Assembly (NCBI GenBank): GCA_963720805.1
Contig: CAVRGT010000008.1
Location: 73,830 to 137,829, forward strand
Direction of reading: 5' to 3'
Source: VRUE01 sp963720805
Lineage (GTDB): Bacteria; Actinomycetota; Thermoleophilia; Solirubrobacterales; 70-9
DNA length: 64,000 nucleotides
Shown here: positions 1 through 9,466 of the stretch, in pieces
Layout of the letters: every line of letters starts with the position of its first letter
Position numbering within the stretch: position 1 is the first letter of the stretch
Made by a program: the position numbers and the translations under genes
Notes under the pieces: model-generated
What the model was told of the DNA's origin: nothing
Database searches by the model: none
The model's input: only the letters and a program-made list of their open reading frames with translations

Positions 1-802
1 GCGGCGCGGCCGCCCCTTCGTCGCCGAAGGCGCCGGGGTTGGTCGGGTATTGCCAGTAGGAGTACTTACCGCCGCCGTTGGGGTCGTAGTAGGCCGCCTT
101 GATCCACTCGTTCTGAGAGGGGATGACGAAGCCCCGCTTGTGCGAGCGGGTCATCGCCCGCACGTGCATGTCGTACATCCCCGTCTCCGTCCGGCGCGAG
201 AGCCGCACCCGGTAGGTGACGTAGTGGAAGCTGCCGGCGCTGCTGCTGCGCTTGGAGAGAACTCGGCCGTTATAGAGCGAGTTGGCGAAGCGCGCCGAGC
301 GCAGGAAGTTGGCGAAGCCGTAGGGCTTGTTGGCCCATTCCGGCGCGGCGACAGAGTAGTGGTGACCGGGAGAGGCACCGGCGGAAAAGTCGATCTGGCC
401 GTACTTGGGCCATTCGGTGCCGCTCTCGGTCGAGCTGTAGAGCTTGTGTCTGTTGCGACCCGCAGGGTCGGCGGTGTTGAGGAAGGCCACGTACTGGGCA
501 ACCGTCACCTCGAGTTGACCAACACCGTAGCCATAGCCGACCGAACCAACCGTCTGGCAGGGAGGCTGTTTTTCGGCGGGGACAACTTCGGCACACGAGG
601 AGTAGACCGCGTCGGTGAAGGGAACGATCCCCACCGAGGGATTACCCGGAGCGCCAACCTTGACCGTCTTGAAGCTGAGGACGGAGGGCTTCGCAACGGC
701 GCCCGAGAGGGCCGGCGCGGCGAGCGCTGCCAAGGCGAGGACCGCGAAGGCGATCGGGAGGCGATTTTTCAAGGCAGCGGGAACGGCGCGTATAGCGGGC
801 AT
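1..802 (-). CDS. Secreted SUMF1/formylglycine-generating-enzyme-like protein, partial
   Basis: The frame stays open to the window edge, so only the first 267 residues are visible. The start is the ATG at 802, with a GAGG-type ribosome site about 8 bases upstream. An N-terminal signal peptide (hydrophobic run IAFAVLALAALAAPALS) indicates export. The body has the layout of the FGE-sulfatase (SUMF1) fold used by many bacterial secreted proteins: GQLEVTVAQYVAFLNTADP near residue 75, RSARFANSLYNG near 150, and SQNEWIKAAYYDPNGGGKYS near 225, just before the truncation. The C-terminal half, where catalytic cysteines of true formylglycine enzymes would lie, is outside the window, so enzymatic activity cannot be judged. 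Many relatives of this type are non-catalytic extracellular domains. It is divergent from the tyrosinase gene. Confidence 0.8.
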   Translation of the reverse strand, partial: MPAIRAVPAALKNRLPIAFAVLALAALAAPALSGAVAKPSVLSFKTVKVGAPGNPSVGIVPFTDAVYSSCAEVVPAEKQPPCQTVGSVGYGYGVGQLEVTVAQYVAFLNTADPAGRNRHKLYSSTESGTEWPKYGQIDFSAGASPGHHYSVAAPEWANKPYGFANFLRSARFANSLYNGRVLSKRSSSAGSFHYVTYRVRLSRRTETGMYDMHVRAMTRSHKRGFVIPSQNEWIKAAYYDPNGGGKYSYWQYPTNPGAFGDEGAAAP

Positions 803-974
803 CTGGCCTCATCGACGTAGGGCCGGAAAGCTTTAGCTCGGGCGCCGATGTGATAGCTTCGCGGCCGTTTAAAAGAGATTCCCTGATTGATCAGTCGGGC
901 AGGGGCATTTGGGGTACGCAAAAAGCCAAATCGGGTCGTCAGCCGATCCGACCGACAGACAAGAGGTGAAATTT

Positions 975-2393
975 ATGAGTCCTCTCATTCGCCGGGAGGT
1001 AAGAAGTCTCACTCCCGGAGACGGCATCCTGGCCGCCTACTCAGAAGCGGTAAGGGTGATGCAGGAACGCCCCGCCGAGGACCCGACCAGCTGGACCTAC
1101 CAGGCCGGGATCCACGGCAGCGAAGAAGGCGCCCCCAAGCCGCTTTGGAACCAGTGCAAGCACGGCACCTGGTATTTCGTCGCCTGGCACCGGATGTACC
1201 TCTACTACTTCGAGCAGATCGTACGCGCCGCGATCCAAGAAGTCGGAGGGTCGAGCGACTGGGCGGTTCCCTACTGGAACTACGGGTTGGACGGAGTCAA
1301 CGCCTCGATCCCTGACGCCTTCCGCGACCCGACCAATCCCGACGGCAGCAAGAACTACCTCTACGTGGAAGAGCGGGCGCCGGGCATCAATGGCGGCGCG
1401 GTCTTGCCCGAACCGGCAACCTCTCCCGCCGTCGCGCTCTCGCGGCCGGACTTCATCGGTGTGGCTGAATTCGGCGGCGGCGTCGCCCCGCCCAACGAAC
1501 AGTTCTGGAGTAAGACGGGCCGCCTCGAGCAGACCCCCCACAACGTGGTTCACAGCCTCGTCGGCGGGGGGACCGGCTGGATGGGGAACCCCGATCAGGC
1601 CGCAAAAGACCCGATCTTCTGGCTCCACCACTCCAACATCGACCGCATCTGGGCCTTATGGAACGCCCACGGACACGTCGACCCGACCGACCCCAAGTGG
1701 ACCGACCAGGCCTTCGAATTCTTCGACGCCGGTGGCAACCAGGTAGCGAAGAGCTGCAAAGAAGTCATGGATACCATCAAAGATCTCGACTACACCTACG
1801 ATCCGCCGCCGGGGGGCGTCCCGGCGGCAGCGCCGCCCTCACCGACTCCACTGCCACCAGAAATGCCGTCCCCCACACCGGAAGAGCCAAAGGTCGTCGG
1901 CGCCGCGCCGGAAGCGGTGACGCTGACCGGGGAAGTCGCTGCGATCCCGGTCGAGGTGGACGATCGGGCGAAGGAAGAGGTCGAAGAGGCCTCGCGCAAA
2001 TCGGACCCGCGGCGCCTCTACCTGAACATCGAGGACATCGAGGGCGAGGTTGACCCCGGCAGCGTCTACGGCGTCTACGTCAACCTGCCCAAGGGTGCCG
2101 ATGCAGCCAAGCGCGAGGAACACCACGTCACCAACGTCTCGTTCTTCGGCATTGAACGCGCCAAGAACCCACGCGATGACGAACACTCGCACAGCCTGCG
2201 GGTGAGCGTCGATGTCGGTCACATCCTCAGCGCCGTGAGCGAGACCGACAGGTGGGACGGCGAGCCGATCGACGTGACCTTCTGCCCGCTCACGCTGTCC
2301 CCCGGCGAGGGTCAGGGCGATGAGTACAAGGCGGAAGAGCCCGCAGAGCACCCGCCGGTGAAAATCGGCAGGGTCAGCCTCTCGGTCGAATAG
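975..2393 (+). CDS. Tyrosinase / polyphenol oxidase with C-terminal domain
   Basis: Type-3 copper oxidase predicted to hydroxylate phenols and oxidise diphenols to quinones. The start at 975 is preferred over an in-frame upstream codon because GAGGTG lies at 964-968. CuA ligands are visible as H47 (AGIHG), H63 (CKHGTW) and H72 (AWHRMY). The CuB side shows TPHNVVHSLVGG and DPIFWLHHSNIDRIW. A Pro-rich linker around residue 285-310 leads to a C-terminal domain (RRLYLNIEDIEGEVDPGSVYGVYVNLP region) resembling the KFDV-type domain of plant polyphenol oxidases, which shields the active site. No signal peptide is seen. The next gene, a DUF2182 membrane protein, starts 9 bases after the stop, so the two are probably co-transcribed. 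Family assignment is secure; the substrate is unknown. Confidence 0.92.
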   Translation: MSPLIRREVRSLTPGDGILAAYSEAVRVMQERPAEDPTSWTYQAGIHGSEEGAPKPLWNQCKHGTWYFVAWHRMYLYYFEQIVRAAIQEVGGSSDWAVPYWNYGLDGVNASIPDAFRDPTNPDGSKNYLYVEERAPGINGGAVLPEPATSPAVALSRPDFIGVAEFGGGVAPPNEQFWSKTGRLEQTPHNVVHSLVGGGTGWMGNPDQAAKDPIFWLHHSNIDRIWALWNAHGHVDPTDPKWTDQAFEFFDAGGNQVAKSCKEVMDTIKDLDYTYDPPPGGVPAAAPPSPTPLPPEMPSPTPEEPKVVGAAPEAVTLTGEVAAIPVEVDDRAKEEVEEASRKSDPRRLYLNIEDIEGEVDPGSVYGVYVNLPKGADAAKREEHHVTNVSFFGIERAKNPRDDEHSHSLRVSVDVGHILSAVSETDRWDGEPIDVTFCPLTLSPGEGQGDEYKAEEPAEHPPVKIGRVSLSVE

Positions 2394-2402
2394 CGGACAC
2401 AG

Positions 2403-3254
2403 ATGCGGGCGCTGCAGCCCCAAGCGTCCGGTGGTGCCGCCGGCCGATTTCGCGGAAAGCTCCGCGGGATCGGCCGGCGGCCCACGTTCTGGGTGGAGCT
2501 TGGCGTCGGATTGGTCTGGATCGCGATCGCCGCCGCCTCCGGGGAAATCCTCGCCGCCGCTGGATCGCCGGGCGGCGCGGCCTGGGCCGGCGGCTCGGTC
2601 TGGTTCTGTCACCTGGCCGGCGCCGGCACTACCTCAGGCCTTGGCGGCGCAGCGGTGAGCGGCCCCGCGCCCGAAGTCGCGTCGCTTGTCGCCGGCCTGC
2701 CGATGTGGGCGCTGATGGCGGTGGCGATGATGCTGCCGACGGCGATGCCGGCCGTCCGCCACGTCGCCGTCAACAGCCTCTACTGGCGGCGGCGGCGAGC
2801 GGTGGTGGAGTTCATCGCCGTCTACCTGGGGATCTGGGCGCTGTTCAGCACGCTGGTGCTGGGCGTCGCGGCCGCCAGAGCGCCGACCGGCTCGGCCCTC
2901 GCCGTGCCGCTGGTCCTCGCGGTCGCCGCACTCTGGCAACTGACGCCACTGAAGCGCCGCGCCCTGCGCGCCTGCCACCAACCACGAGCGCTGCCTCCAT
3001 ATGGGTGGCGGGCCACCGCCGGGGTCGCCCGCTTCGGCCTCGGCAACGGCGGCGCCTGCCTCGCTTCCTGCTGGGCCCTGATGCTGACCATGGCAGTGGT
3101 CAGCTCGGCGAGACTGGCCTGGATGGCGGCGCTGACGGCCCTGATCGCGATCGAGAAGCTCAACCTCAAACCCGCCCGCACCGCCCGTCGCACCGGCCTC
3201 CTGCTCGGCGCCGCGGCGATCGCCGCAACGGCGATAACGCTCGGAGTGCTTTAA
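2403..3254 (+). CDS. DUF2182 family predicted metal-binding membrane protein
   Basis: A 283-residue polytopic membrane protein with the DUF2182 (COG5486) signature: MWALMAVAMMLPTAMPAVRH in an early helix, WQLTPLKRRALRACH in the middle, GGACLASCWALMLTMA, and ALIAIEKLN near the C-terminus. About five to seven hydrophobic segments are visible. The Met-rich MAVAMM and CLASC/CxxxC-like cysteines are the basis for the family's description as metal binding. It follows the tyrosinase gene by 9 bases. That placement suggests a role in copper supply or in the same physiological process, but this is inference from context. The N-terminal 40 residues are Arg-rich and cytoplasmic. The function of this family is not established. 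Confidence 0.8.
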   Translation: MRALQPQASGGAAGRFRGKLRGIGRRPTFWVELGVGLVWIAIAAASGEILAAAGSPGGAAWAGGSVWFCHLAGAGTTSGLGGAAVSGPAPEVASLVAGLPMWALMAVAMMLPTAMPAVRHVAVNSLYWRRRRAVVEFIAVYLGIWALFSTLVLGVAAARAPTGSALAVPLVLAVAALWQLTPLKRRALRACHQPRALPPYGWRATAGVARFGLGNGGACLASCWALMLTMAVVSSARLAWMAALTALIAIEKLNLKPARTARRTGLLLGAAAIAATAITLGVL

Positions 3255-3319
3255 CCCGGCGCCGTCCGGGAACTAGGTTGAGGTGGACAGCTTCAGCGCA
3301 AACGAGCGAAAGGAACGCG

Positions 3320-4084
3320 ATGACGAGCACCCTTGACGGCACCGTCGCCCTGATCACTGGCGCCAGCAGCGGCATCGGCGAGGCAACCGCGCGGGCCCTG
3401 GCCGCGCGGGGCGCCAACGTCGCGGTGGCGGCCCGCCGGCTCGATCGGCTGGAGCACCTGGCGAGCGAGATCGGCGGCGAGGGCCGTACCGCCCTGGCGA
3501 TCCAGTCCGACATCACCGACCAGGAGCAGGCGATCGCCGCCGTCGATCGCACCGTCGATGAGCTCGGCCGGCTCGACATCCTCGTCAACAACGCCGGCCA
3601 GATGCTGCTCGGCCCGATCGAGGAGGCCCCCACGGAGGAGTGGGACCGGATGATCGACCTCAACCTCAAGGGCCTGATCAACACCACCCACGCCGCCCTC
3701 CCCCACCTGCTCACCGCCGCCGAGGACTCGCCGCGGGGCTGCGCCGACGTGGTCAACATCAGCTCGGTCGCGGGACGCATCGCCCGCTCGGGCTCCGGTG
3801 TCTACAACCTGACCAAGCACGGGGTCGGCGCCTTCAGCGAGTCCTTCCGCCAGGAGTTCGCCAAGCGCAAGGTCCGCTCGACCCTGATCGAGCCCGGCGC
3901 CGTCGCCACCGAGCTGACCGACCACATCCGCGACGGGGTGCGGGAGAAAGTGCGCGAGCGCTTCGTCGACATGAAGACGCTCGAGGCGGTCGACATCGCC
4001 GACGCGATCGCCTACGCCGTCACTCGCCCCGCGCACGTCTCGCTCAACGAGGTGCTGATCCGCCCGACCGAACAGGTGGGGTGA
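3320..4084 (+). CDS. SDR family NAD(P)-dependent oxidoreductase
   Basis: Classical short-chain dehydrogenase of 254 residues. The Rossmann cofactor loop is TGASSGIGEA near residue 12, the NNAG motif is at about 90, the catalytic serine is in NISSVAG near 143, and YNLTK supplies the catalytic Tyr and Lys near 156. An Arg-Arg pair after the second strand (AARRLDR) suggests NADP preference. The start is the ATG at 3320 with GAAAGGA at 3308-3314; the open frame continues upstream, but only over the end of the DUF2182 gene. The substrate cannot be read from sequence. It is separated from the DUF2182 gene by 65 bases and precedes the GntR/Liv cluster, so it could belong to either neighbourhood. Confidence 0.92.
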   Translation: MTSTLDGTVALITGASSGIGEATARALAARGANVAVAARRLDRLEHLASEIGGEGRTALAIQSDITDQEQAIAAVDRTVDELGRLDILVNNAGQMLLGPIEEAPTEEWDRMIDLNLKGLINTTHAALPHLLTAAEDSPRGCADVVNISSVAGRIARSGSGVYNLTKHGVGAFSESFRQEFAKRKVRSTLIEPGAVATELTDHIRDGVREKVRERFVDMKTLEAVDIADAIAYAVTRPAHVSLNEVLIRPTEQVG

Positions 4085-4117
4085 TTAGCCGGCCCGCGCC
4101 GCCCTCCTCATCTACCG

Positions 4118-4137
4118 GTGACTAATCGAAGGTATTC
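4118..4137. promoter_or_regulatory. Candidate GntR operator upstream of the gntR-liv operon
   Basis: GTGACTAATCGAAGGTATTC lies just upstream of the GntR start. Its reverse complement, GAATACC...GATTAGTCAC, recurs with a two-base shorter spacer at 8399-8416 before the Rieske gene. A shorter form is at 11486-11497 before the aldo/keto reductase. The recurrence at promoters of functionally linked genes suggests autoregulation by the adjacent GntR protein; this is inference. Confidence 0.5.
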
Positions 4138-4148
4138 TCGGTGGACGC

Positions 4149-4949
4149 ATGGTCCAGCCCACCCAACCAGGCCCGGGTCGGCCCAGGCGATCGTCCGATA
4201 TTCCCCTTGGGGGCAGCCGCAGGCTTGATCGCAATAGCGATGTGCCACTTTATTTCCAGCTTGCTTCGGCGCTTAAGGTGATGTTGGAGGTCGGGGCCTG
4301 GGAGTCCGGTGCCCGCTTTGCCTCCGAGCGCGAGATCGAAGAAGAGTTCGGCGTCTCGCGCGCGGTGATTCGCCCGGCGCTCGATCTGCTCGTCGGCGAC
4401 GGGGCGATCTTCCGGGTCAAGGGGTCCGGTGCGTTCGTCGCGCCGCCGCGCCGCGAGATCGAGGTCGCCGGACTGGTGCGGCTCTGGCTGGAGCAACACG
4501 ACACTCGCCAGGTCACCGTGCATGCGGCACGCGAGATCCTGCCCGATCCCACCGTTTCGCAATTCCTCGCGCTCGAGGACGAAAGCGACCCGATCGCCCA
4601 CGTGACCGCGGTCGTCGACGTCGGCGAGCCCTCGGTCTGCCTGGTCGACTCCTACACCACGACCACCCACGTTCCCTGGTTCCTGTCCACCGCCGAGGCG
4701 CTCAAAGCCGGGGCGACACCGCCCCCGGGGGGCAAACTCGAGCTGACCCGAGCCACCGTCTCGGTCGAGCACACCTTCTTCGGTGAGTGGGGCTCTTCAC
4801 AGGTCGGAGCAACGGCCGGAGAGCCGGCCCTGATGGGCCGCTTCGTCCAGTTCGGCCGCACCAATGGGTCCGAAGAGGAATTTCCGCTCGAGTTCGCCCG
4901 GCTCATCTACCGTGCCGACAGCGCCCAGCTCGCCTTCGTGCTCAGTTGA
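4149..4949 (+). CDS. GntR family transcriptional regulator (HutC-like)
   Basis: A 266-residue regulator. Residues about 30-105 form a GntR winged helix: VPLYFQLASALKVMLEVG, FASEREIEEEFGVSRAVIRPALDLL and GDGAIFRVKGSGAFVAPP. The C-terminal part (about 130-265) resembles a UTRA ligand-binding domain, with TRATVSVEH and FVQFGRTNGSEEEFP. It is the first gene of a run that continues with LivH (TTG start overlapping its stop by 4 bases), fused LivM-LivG and LivF. It probably represses this transport cluster and the Rieske oxygenase until its effector binds; shared GTGACTA sites at 4118, 8416 and 11487 support this. The effector is unknown but is likely the transported compound or a derivative. Confidence 0.85.
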   Translation: MVQPTQPGPGRPRRSSDIPLGGSRRLDRNSDVPLYFQLASALKVMLEVGAWESGARFASEREIEEEFGVSRAVIRPALDLLVGDGAIFRVKGSGAFVAPPRREIEVAGLVRLWLEQHDTRQVTVHAAREILPDPTVSQFLALEDESDPIAHVTAVVDVGEPSVCLVDSYTTTTHVPWFLSTAEALKAGATPPPGGKLELTRATVSVEHTFFGEWGSSQVGATAGEPALMGRFVQFGRTNGSEEEFPLEFARLIYRADSAQLAFVLS

Positions 4950-5835
4950 CCGAGCTGGCCCAGAACCTGATCGACGCGCTGGCGCTGGGCAGCCTCTACG
5001 CGCTGATCGCGCTCGGCGTGACCCTGATCTACACGGTGATGGGGATGATGAACTTCGCCCACGGCGAGTTCATCATGCTGGCCGCCTACGCGCTCTTCGT
5101 GCTTGGCCGGGCTGCCCTTCGGCGTCGCGCTCGCCGGCGCGCTGCTCAGCCGGGGTCGCGATCGCGCTGCTGGCCGAGCGGGTCGCCTTCCGGCCGGTGC
5201 GCGACGCCGACCTCTCGGCACAGCTGGTCACCTCGCTGGCGGTCGCGGCGATCCTCCAGAACATCGTCACCGCGGCGGTCGACGCGCGCGCCCAATCGGT
5301 CGCAACGCCGGCGGCTGCTCGGCGAATCGACCAGGGTCGGCGGCATCATGGTGCCGAACCTCGAGTTCCTCACCCTGGGGCTGACGGCGGTCGTCCTCGG
5401 CGGCCTTGGGCTGGCTGCTCTACCGCACCCGGACCGGGCTGGCGATGCGGGCGGCGGCGGAGAACTTCGAGATGGCGCGGCTGCTCGGGGTCCGCGCCGA
5501 TCGGGTGATCGCGATCGCCTTCGCGATCAGCGGCGCCCTGGCCGCCACTGGTCGGGGTGCTGCTCGTGCTGCAGACCGGCCAGGTCTCGCCGACGATGGG
5601 GCTGACCCCGGTCCTGGTCGGCTTCGTCGCCGTGGTGATCGGCGGCTTCGGCCGGATCTTCGGCGCCGTGATCGGCGGCCTGCTGCTGGGCGCCCTCTCC
5701 GCGCTGCTCGGCGCCTACCTGCCGGACGGTCTGGTGCCCTTCCGCGACGCGATCGTCTTCAGCTTGCCGGTGCTGGTCCTGATCTTCAGGCCGCACGGCC
5801 TGCTCGGCGGCGAGATCGGAAAGGCGCGGGTGTGA
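4946..5835 (+). CDS. LivH-type ABC permease, frame broken
   Basis: Branched-chain amino-acid type (HAAT) importer permease. The TTG at 4946 overlaps the GntR stop as TTGA. The protein begins LTELAQNLIDALALGSLYAL and shows the LivH hallmark MGMMNFAHGEFIML. Conserved pieces then continue in shifting frames: LLAERVAFRPVRDADLSAQL (about 5170), MVPNLEFLTLGL (5350), RTRTGLAMRAAAENFEMARL (5430), and VSPTMGLTPVLVGFVAVVIG to the stop at 5835. At least five single-base shifts, mostly of +1 type, interrupt the frame with no loss of conserved residues, so consensus insertion errors are likelier than decay. The substrate may be an aromatic or other organic acid rather than an amino acid, given the Rieske neighbour. 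Confidence 0.75.
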
Positions 5836-7703
5836 GCGGGGCGCGGCTTCGCTCGCGCCGTCCGCTGGCCGCCTCGCTGCGGTCCCGCTGGCCGCTGGTC
5901 GGCGATGGCGGTGCTCGTCGGCGCCGGCGGCACGCCGTCCTTCCAGGGCACGGTGACCCTGATCCTCTGCAACCTGATCATCGTCTTGCGGCCTGCAGGT
6001 CTTCATCGGCAACAGCGGCGTCTACTCCTTCGGCCAGCTCGGCTTCGCCGCGGCCGGGGCCTACATCGCGGCCCTGCTCACCCTGCCGGCGGCCATTCGC
6101 CCTGCTGCAGACGCCGGGCCTGCCCGGTTCGATCGCCGACGCCCAGCTGGGCCCGCTGAGCGCGACCCTGATCGCGGCGGCCCTCGGCGGCCTGTTGGCG
6201 GCGATCGTCGGGCTGCCGCTGATGCGCACCTCGACCCTGGCGATCCCGATCTCGACCTTCGCCTTCCTGATCGTCGTCTACAACGTGCTCGCCAACTGGG
6301 ACCAGGTCACCGGAGGCAGCGGCGGCCTGGTCAGCATCCCGAAGACGACCAGCGTCGAGGTCGGCGGCGCTCTGGGCGGCGCGTCGGCGGTCATCGTCGC
6401 GCTCGCCTACAAGTGGTCGGCGAGCGGCTACCGGCCTGCAGGCGACCCGCGAGGACGAGGTGGCGGCGCGCTCGATCGGGGTGCGGCGTGATGCGAGAGC
6501 GGCTGATGGCCTTCGCGCCTCAGCGGCGCACTCTGTGCGGATCGGCGGCGCCCTGGCGGTGCACCAGTCCGGGGTCCTCAACCCGACCACCTTCTACTTC
6601 GGCGCGACGGTGACGACGCTGACGATGCTGGTCGTCGGCGGCGCCCGCAGCGTCTTCGGCGCGGTGATCGGGGGCGATCGCGGTCGCGGCCGTCAACGAG
6701 CTGCTGCGCGGGGTCGAGGACGGCGCCGAGCCTGTTCGGCGTGGTCTCGATCGGCGAAGCGCCCGGGCTGGCCGCGATCGGCCTCGGGCTGATCCTGCTG
6801 GCGACGATGATCGCGCTGCCGGGAGGGCTGAGCGGCGGGCGCGAGGCGGGCGAGCTCGGCTGGCTCGGCGGTGGGCGGAGCGCGCCGGCGCCGGCGCCGA
6901 CGTCCCGAGACGCGCCGGGCGGCGAAGCGCGCGAGCGGTCCGCGCGGGGGCGGCGCCCTGCGCGCGGCGAGGGCGTCTCGGTCGCCTTCGCCGGGCTGCG
7001 GGTGCTGCGGCGGGGTCGATCTGGAGCTCAGACACGGTGAGGTGCTCGGGCTGATCGGGCCCAACGGGGCCGGCAAGACGACTCTGGTCAACGTGCTGAG
7101 CGGCTTTCAGCGCCCCGACGCGGGGCGCGGTCTGCGCTCGACGGGGACCGAGGTGAGCGGGTCGCTCGCCGAGCCGGCTGGCGCGCGGCGGGCCTCGCGC
7201 CGCACCTTCCAGGCGGCGCTGCCCTTCCCGGGGCTGAGCGTGCCTCGAGAGCGTCGCGGTCGGCGCGATGGGCGTCGGCGTCGAGCAGGCGGCGCGGCGC
7301 TTGAGGTGGCGGGCGAAGTTCTGGAGCGGCTCGGCCTGCCGAGCGGGCCGACGCGGACCGGCCGGGCTCGCTGCCGCCGGCGGGCCAGCGCCTGCTGGGC
7401 ATCGGCCGCTCGCTCGCGACCGGGCCGCGCTACCTGCTCCTGGATGAGCCCGCGGCCGGGCTAAACGAGGCGAGTGCGAGGCGCTGGTCGCGATCCTGCG
7501 CAATGCTCGAGCGAGTTCGGCTGCGGGATCCTGCTGATCGAGCACGACATGAGCGTCGTCATGGGCGCTTTGCTCGCGGGTCCAGGTGCTCGATGACGGG
7601 GCGACGATCGCGCTCGGCACCCCGGCACGAGATCCAGGCCGATCCGGCGGTGTTCGAGGCCTATCTGGGCAGCTCCTTTGCGAGGGCCGGCGGCGATGCT
7701 TGA
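5832..7703 (+). CDS. LivM-LivG fusion: permease plus ATP-binding subunit, frame broken
   Basis: GTG at 5832 overlaps the LivH stop (GTGA). The first ~340 residues are a LivM permease (FIGNSGVYSFGQLGFAAAGA near 6010; LMRTSTLAIPISTFAFLIVV near 6220; FYFGATVTTLTMLVVGGARS near 6595). With no stop in the surviving frame, a linker of about 60 residues rich in Ala/Arg/Gly (about 6840-6970) leads directly into a LivG ATPase: VAFAGLRVLR, Walker A GPNGAGKTTL at about 7057, and LDEPAAGLNE at about 7445. Permease-ATPase fusions of this kind are known in Actinobacteria. More than ten single-base shifts interrupt the frame while the motifs stay intact. The end at 7703 follows HEIQADPAVFEAYLGSSFAR. Confidence 0.7.
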
Positions 7704-8390
7704 GCTGCAGCGGCGTGCGGGTCGCCTACGGCGCGGGTCGAGGTCGTCCACGGCGTCGACTTCAGCGTCGGCGAGGGCGAGGTGGTGGGGATGATCGGGC
7801 CCAACGGCGCCGGCAAGAGCTCGATCCTGCGCGCGATCTGCGGGCTGGTGCGGCCGAGCCGGGCGGTGCGACCTTGAGGGCCGCGAGCTGACCGGGATGG
7901 CACCGGAGGAGATCGCGCGGCTGGGGTTGGCACTGGTGCCCGAGGGCCGCCACATCTTCAAGACGCTGAGCGTGGCGGAGAACCTGGCGCTCGGTGGCGG
8001 CGACGGCGCCGAGGCGATGGAGCGGGTGCTGGCGCGCTTCCCGATCCTCGCGCGAGCGGGCCGGCCAGCGCGCCGACCGACTCTCGGGCGGCGAGCAGCA
8101 GCAGCTGGCGATCGCGCGGGCGCTGCTCGGGCGACCGAGGCTGCTGATCCTCGATGAGCCCTCGCTGGGCCTGGCGCCGAAGATGATCGATGAGGTCTAT
8201 GAGCTGCTCGGGAGGCTGCGCGAGGAGGGGATGACGATGCTGCTTGGTCGAGCAGAACGCCGCGCGCACGATCGAGTTCTGCGATCGCTGCGTGGTGCTC
8301 GGCGCCGGCAAGGTCCGGGCCGAGGGCAGCCGCGAGGAGCTGCAGCGAGATCCCGATGTCCTGCGCGCCTACCTCGGCAGGCAGCCGTGA
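7696..8390 (+). CDS. LivF-type ABC transporter ATPase, frame broken
   Basis: The second ATPase of the Liv importer, starting at ATG 7696 and overlapping the LivG stop by 8 bases. Walker A GPNGAGKSSILRA is at about 7799, MAPEEIARLGLALVPEGRHI at about 7897 is the LivF-type Q/His region, the signature LSGGEQQQLAIARALLGRP is at about 8083, Walker B RLLILDEPSLGLAPK is at about 8138, and the C-terminus EGSREELQRDPDVLRAYLG ends at 8390. Shifts near 7735, 7862, 8058 and 8245 break the frame, and the pieces rejoin without missing family residues. It completes a full importer apart from the binding protein, which is encoded convergently at 9444-10626. Confidence 0.75.
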
Positions 8391-8398
8391 ATACAATG

Positions 8399-8416
8399 GA
8401 ATACCGAATTAGTCAC
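8399..8416. promoter_or_regulatory. Candidate GntR operator before the Rieske gene
   Basis: GAATACCGAATTAGTCAC, ending next to the GAGGAG ribosome site of the Rieske gene. It matches the reverse complement of the site at 4118-4137 in both half-sites, with a spacer two bases shorter. Binding here would block expression of the oxygenase. Confidence 0.5.
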
Positions 8417-8427
8417 GAGGAGCGGTG

Positions 8428-9466
8428 ATGTTTGACGAGCGGCAAAGCGAGGCACCGAGCAGCGAGGACGTCGCGCTCGCCCTGCGCCACTGCTGGGAGC
8501 CGGTCGCCAGGCTCGAGGACCTGGCGCAGGGCCCGCAGCGAGCCGTGCTGCTCGGCGAAGCGCTCGCCGTCTTCCTCACCGCGAGCGGCAAAGCGGCAGT
8601 GGTCGCCGACCGCTGCGCCGCACCGCGGCGCCTCGCTCTCGATGGGCAAGGTCGCGGGCGACTCGATCCAGTGCCCCTACCACGGCTGGGAGTGGTCCGG
8701 CGGCGACGGCGCCTGCACCCGCATTCCCTCGCTGCCCGACCAGGCTCAGATCCCGCCGCGGGCGCGGATCCCGGCCTTCCCGGTGCGCGAACAGTGGGGC
8801 CTGGTCTGGACCGTGCTGGAGCAGCCGCTGGGCGAGCCGCCGACGCTGCCCTGGTTCGACGCCGAAGCTGGACCTGGGGCCACGGCGAGCCGTTCGAGCT
8901 GCCGGTCGGCTTCGGGCTGATGATCGAGAATTTCCGCGACGTCTCCCACTTCGCCTTCGTCCACCAGGCCACCCTGGGCGCGATGCCGGAGGTGATCGAG
9001 CCGCTCGAACCGGAGAGCAACGGCCTCGAGGTGATCCTGCGCCGCAAGATGGAGTGGGGCGAGGACGCCTCGGCCGTCTGGGGCGCGCTGCGAGAAATGC
9101 ACTACCACGCGATCGCGCCGAACTTCATCTCAGCCCAGATCCTCACCGATGACGGCGAGCGCTGCCTGCTCCACGCCGCCCGGGCGATCAGCGCGACCGA
9201 GTCGGCCCACTACTGGATCGAGGGCGGCCTGGAGAACTTTGACGCGCAGGACCTCGAGGAGCTGATCGACTATCGACTGGCGCATCTACACCGAGGATCT
9301 GCCGATCATCTCGGCGATCCAGCCGCCCGAGCTGCCGCTCGACCCCAACGCCGACGTCAACACCCTCGCCGACCGCTTCACCCTGGCCTACCGCGCCGCC
9401 TTCCGCGAGTACGTCGAACGCGCCCTCAGCCGGCGCGCGGTTCCTAACCGCCGTATTCGGGAATGA
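8428..9466 (+). CDS. Rieske 2Fe-2S aromatic ring-hydroxylating oxygenase alpha subunit, frame broken
   Basis: Starts at ATG 8428 behind GAGGAG. The Rieske cluster ligands are read across a one-base shift near 8624: C-A-H, then QCPYHGWEW (CxH...CxxH). The mononuclear iron site is NFRDVSHFAFVH (D-x2-H-x4-H) at about 8932. Further single-base shifts occur near 8866 and 9286; after correction the protein is about 345 residues and ends NRRIRE at 9466, tail to tail with the binding-protein gene (23-base overlap). Size and motif order fit the vanillate-demethylase/phthalate-dioxygenase type, which uses a separate reductase; none is visible here. With the Liv-type transporter and GntR regulator it suggests oxidation of an imported aromatic or ether compound. 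Substrate unknown. Confidence 0.8.

Noticed and set aside
2705..3319. Long upstream extension of the SDR frame
   Set aside because: It overlaps the DUF2182 gene in another frame and has no homology; the ribosome site supports the start at 3320.
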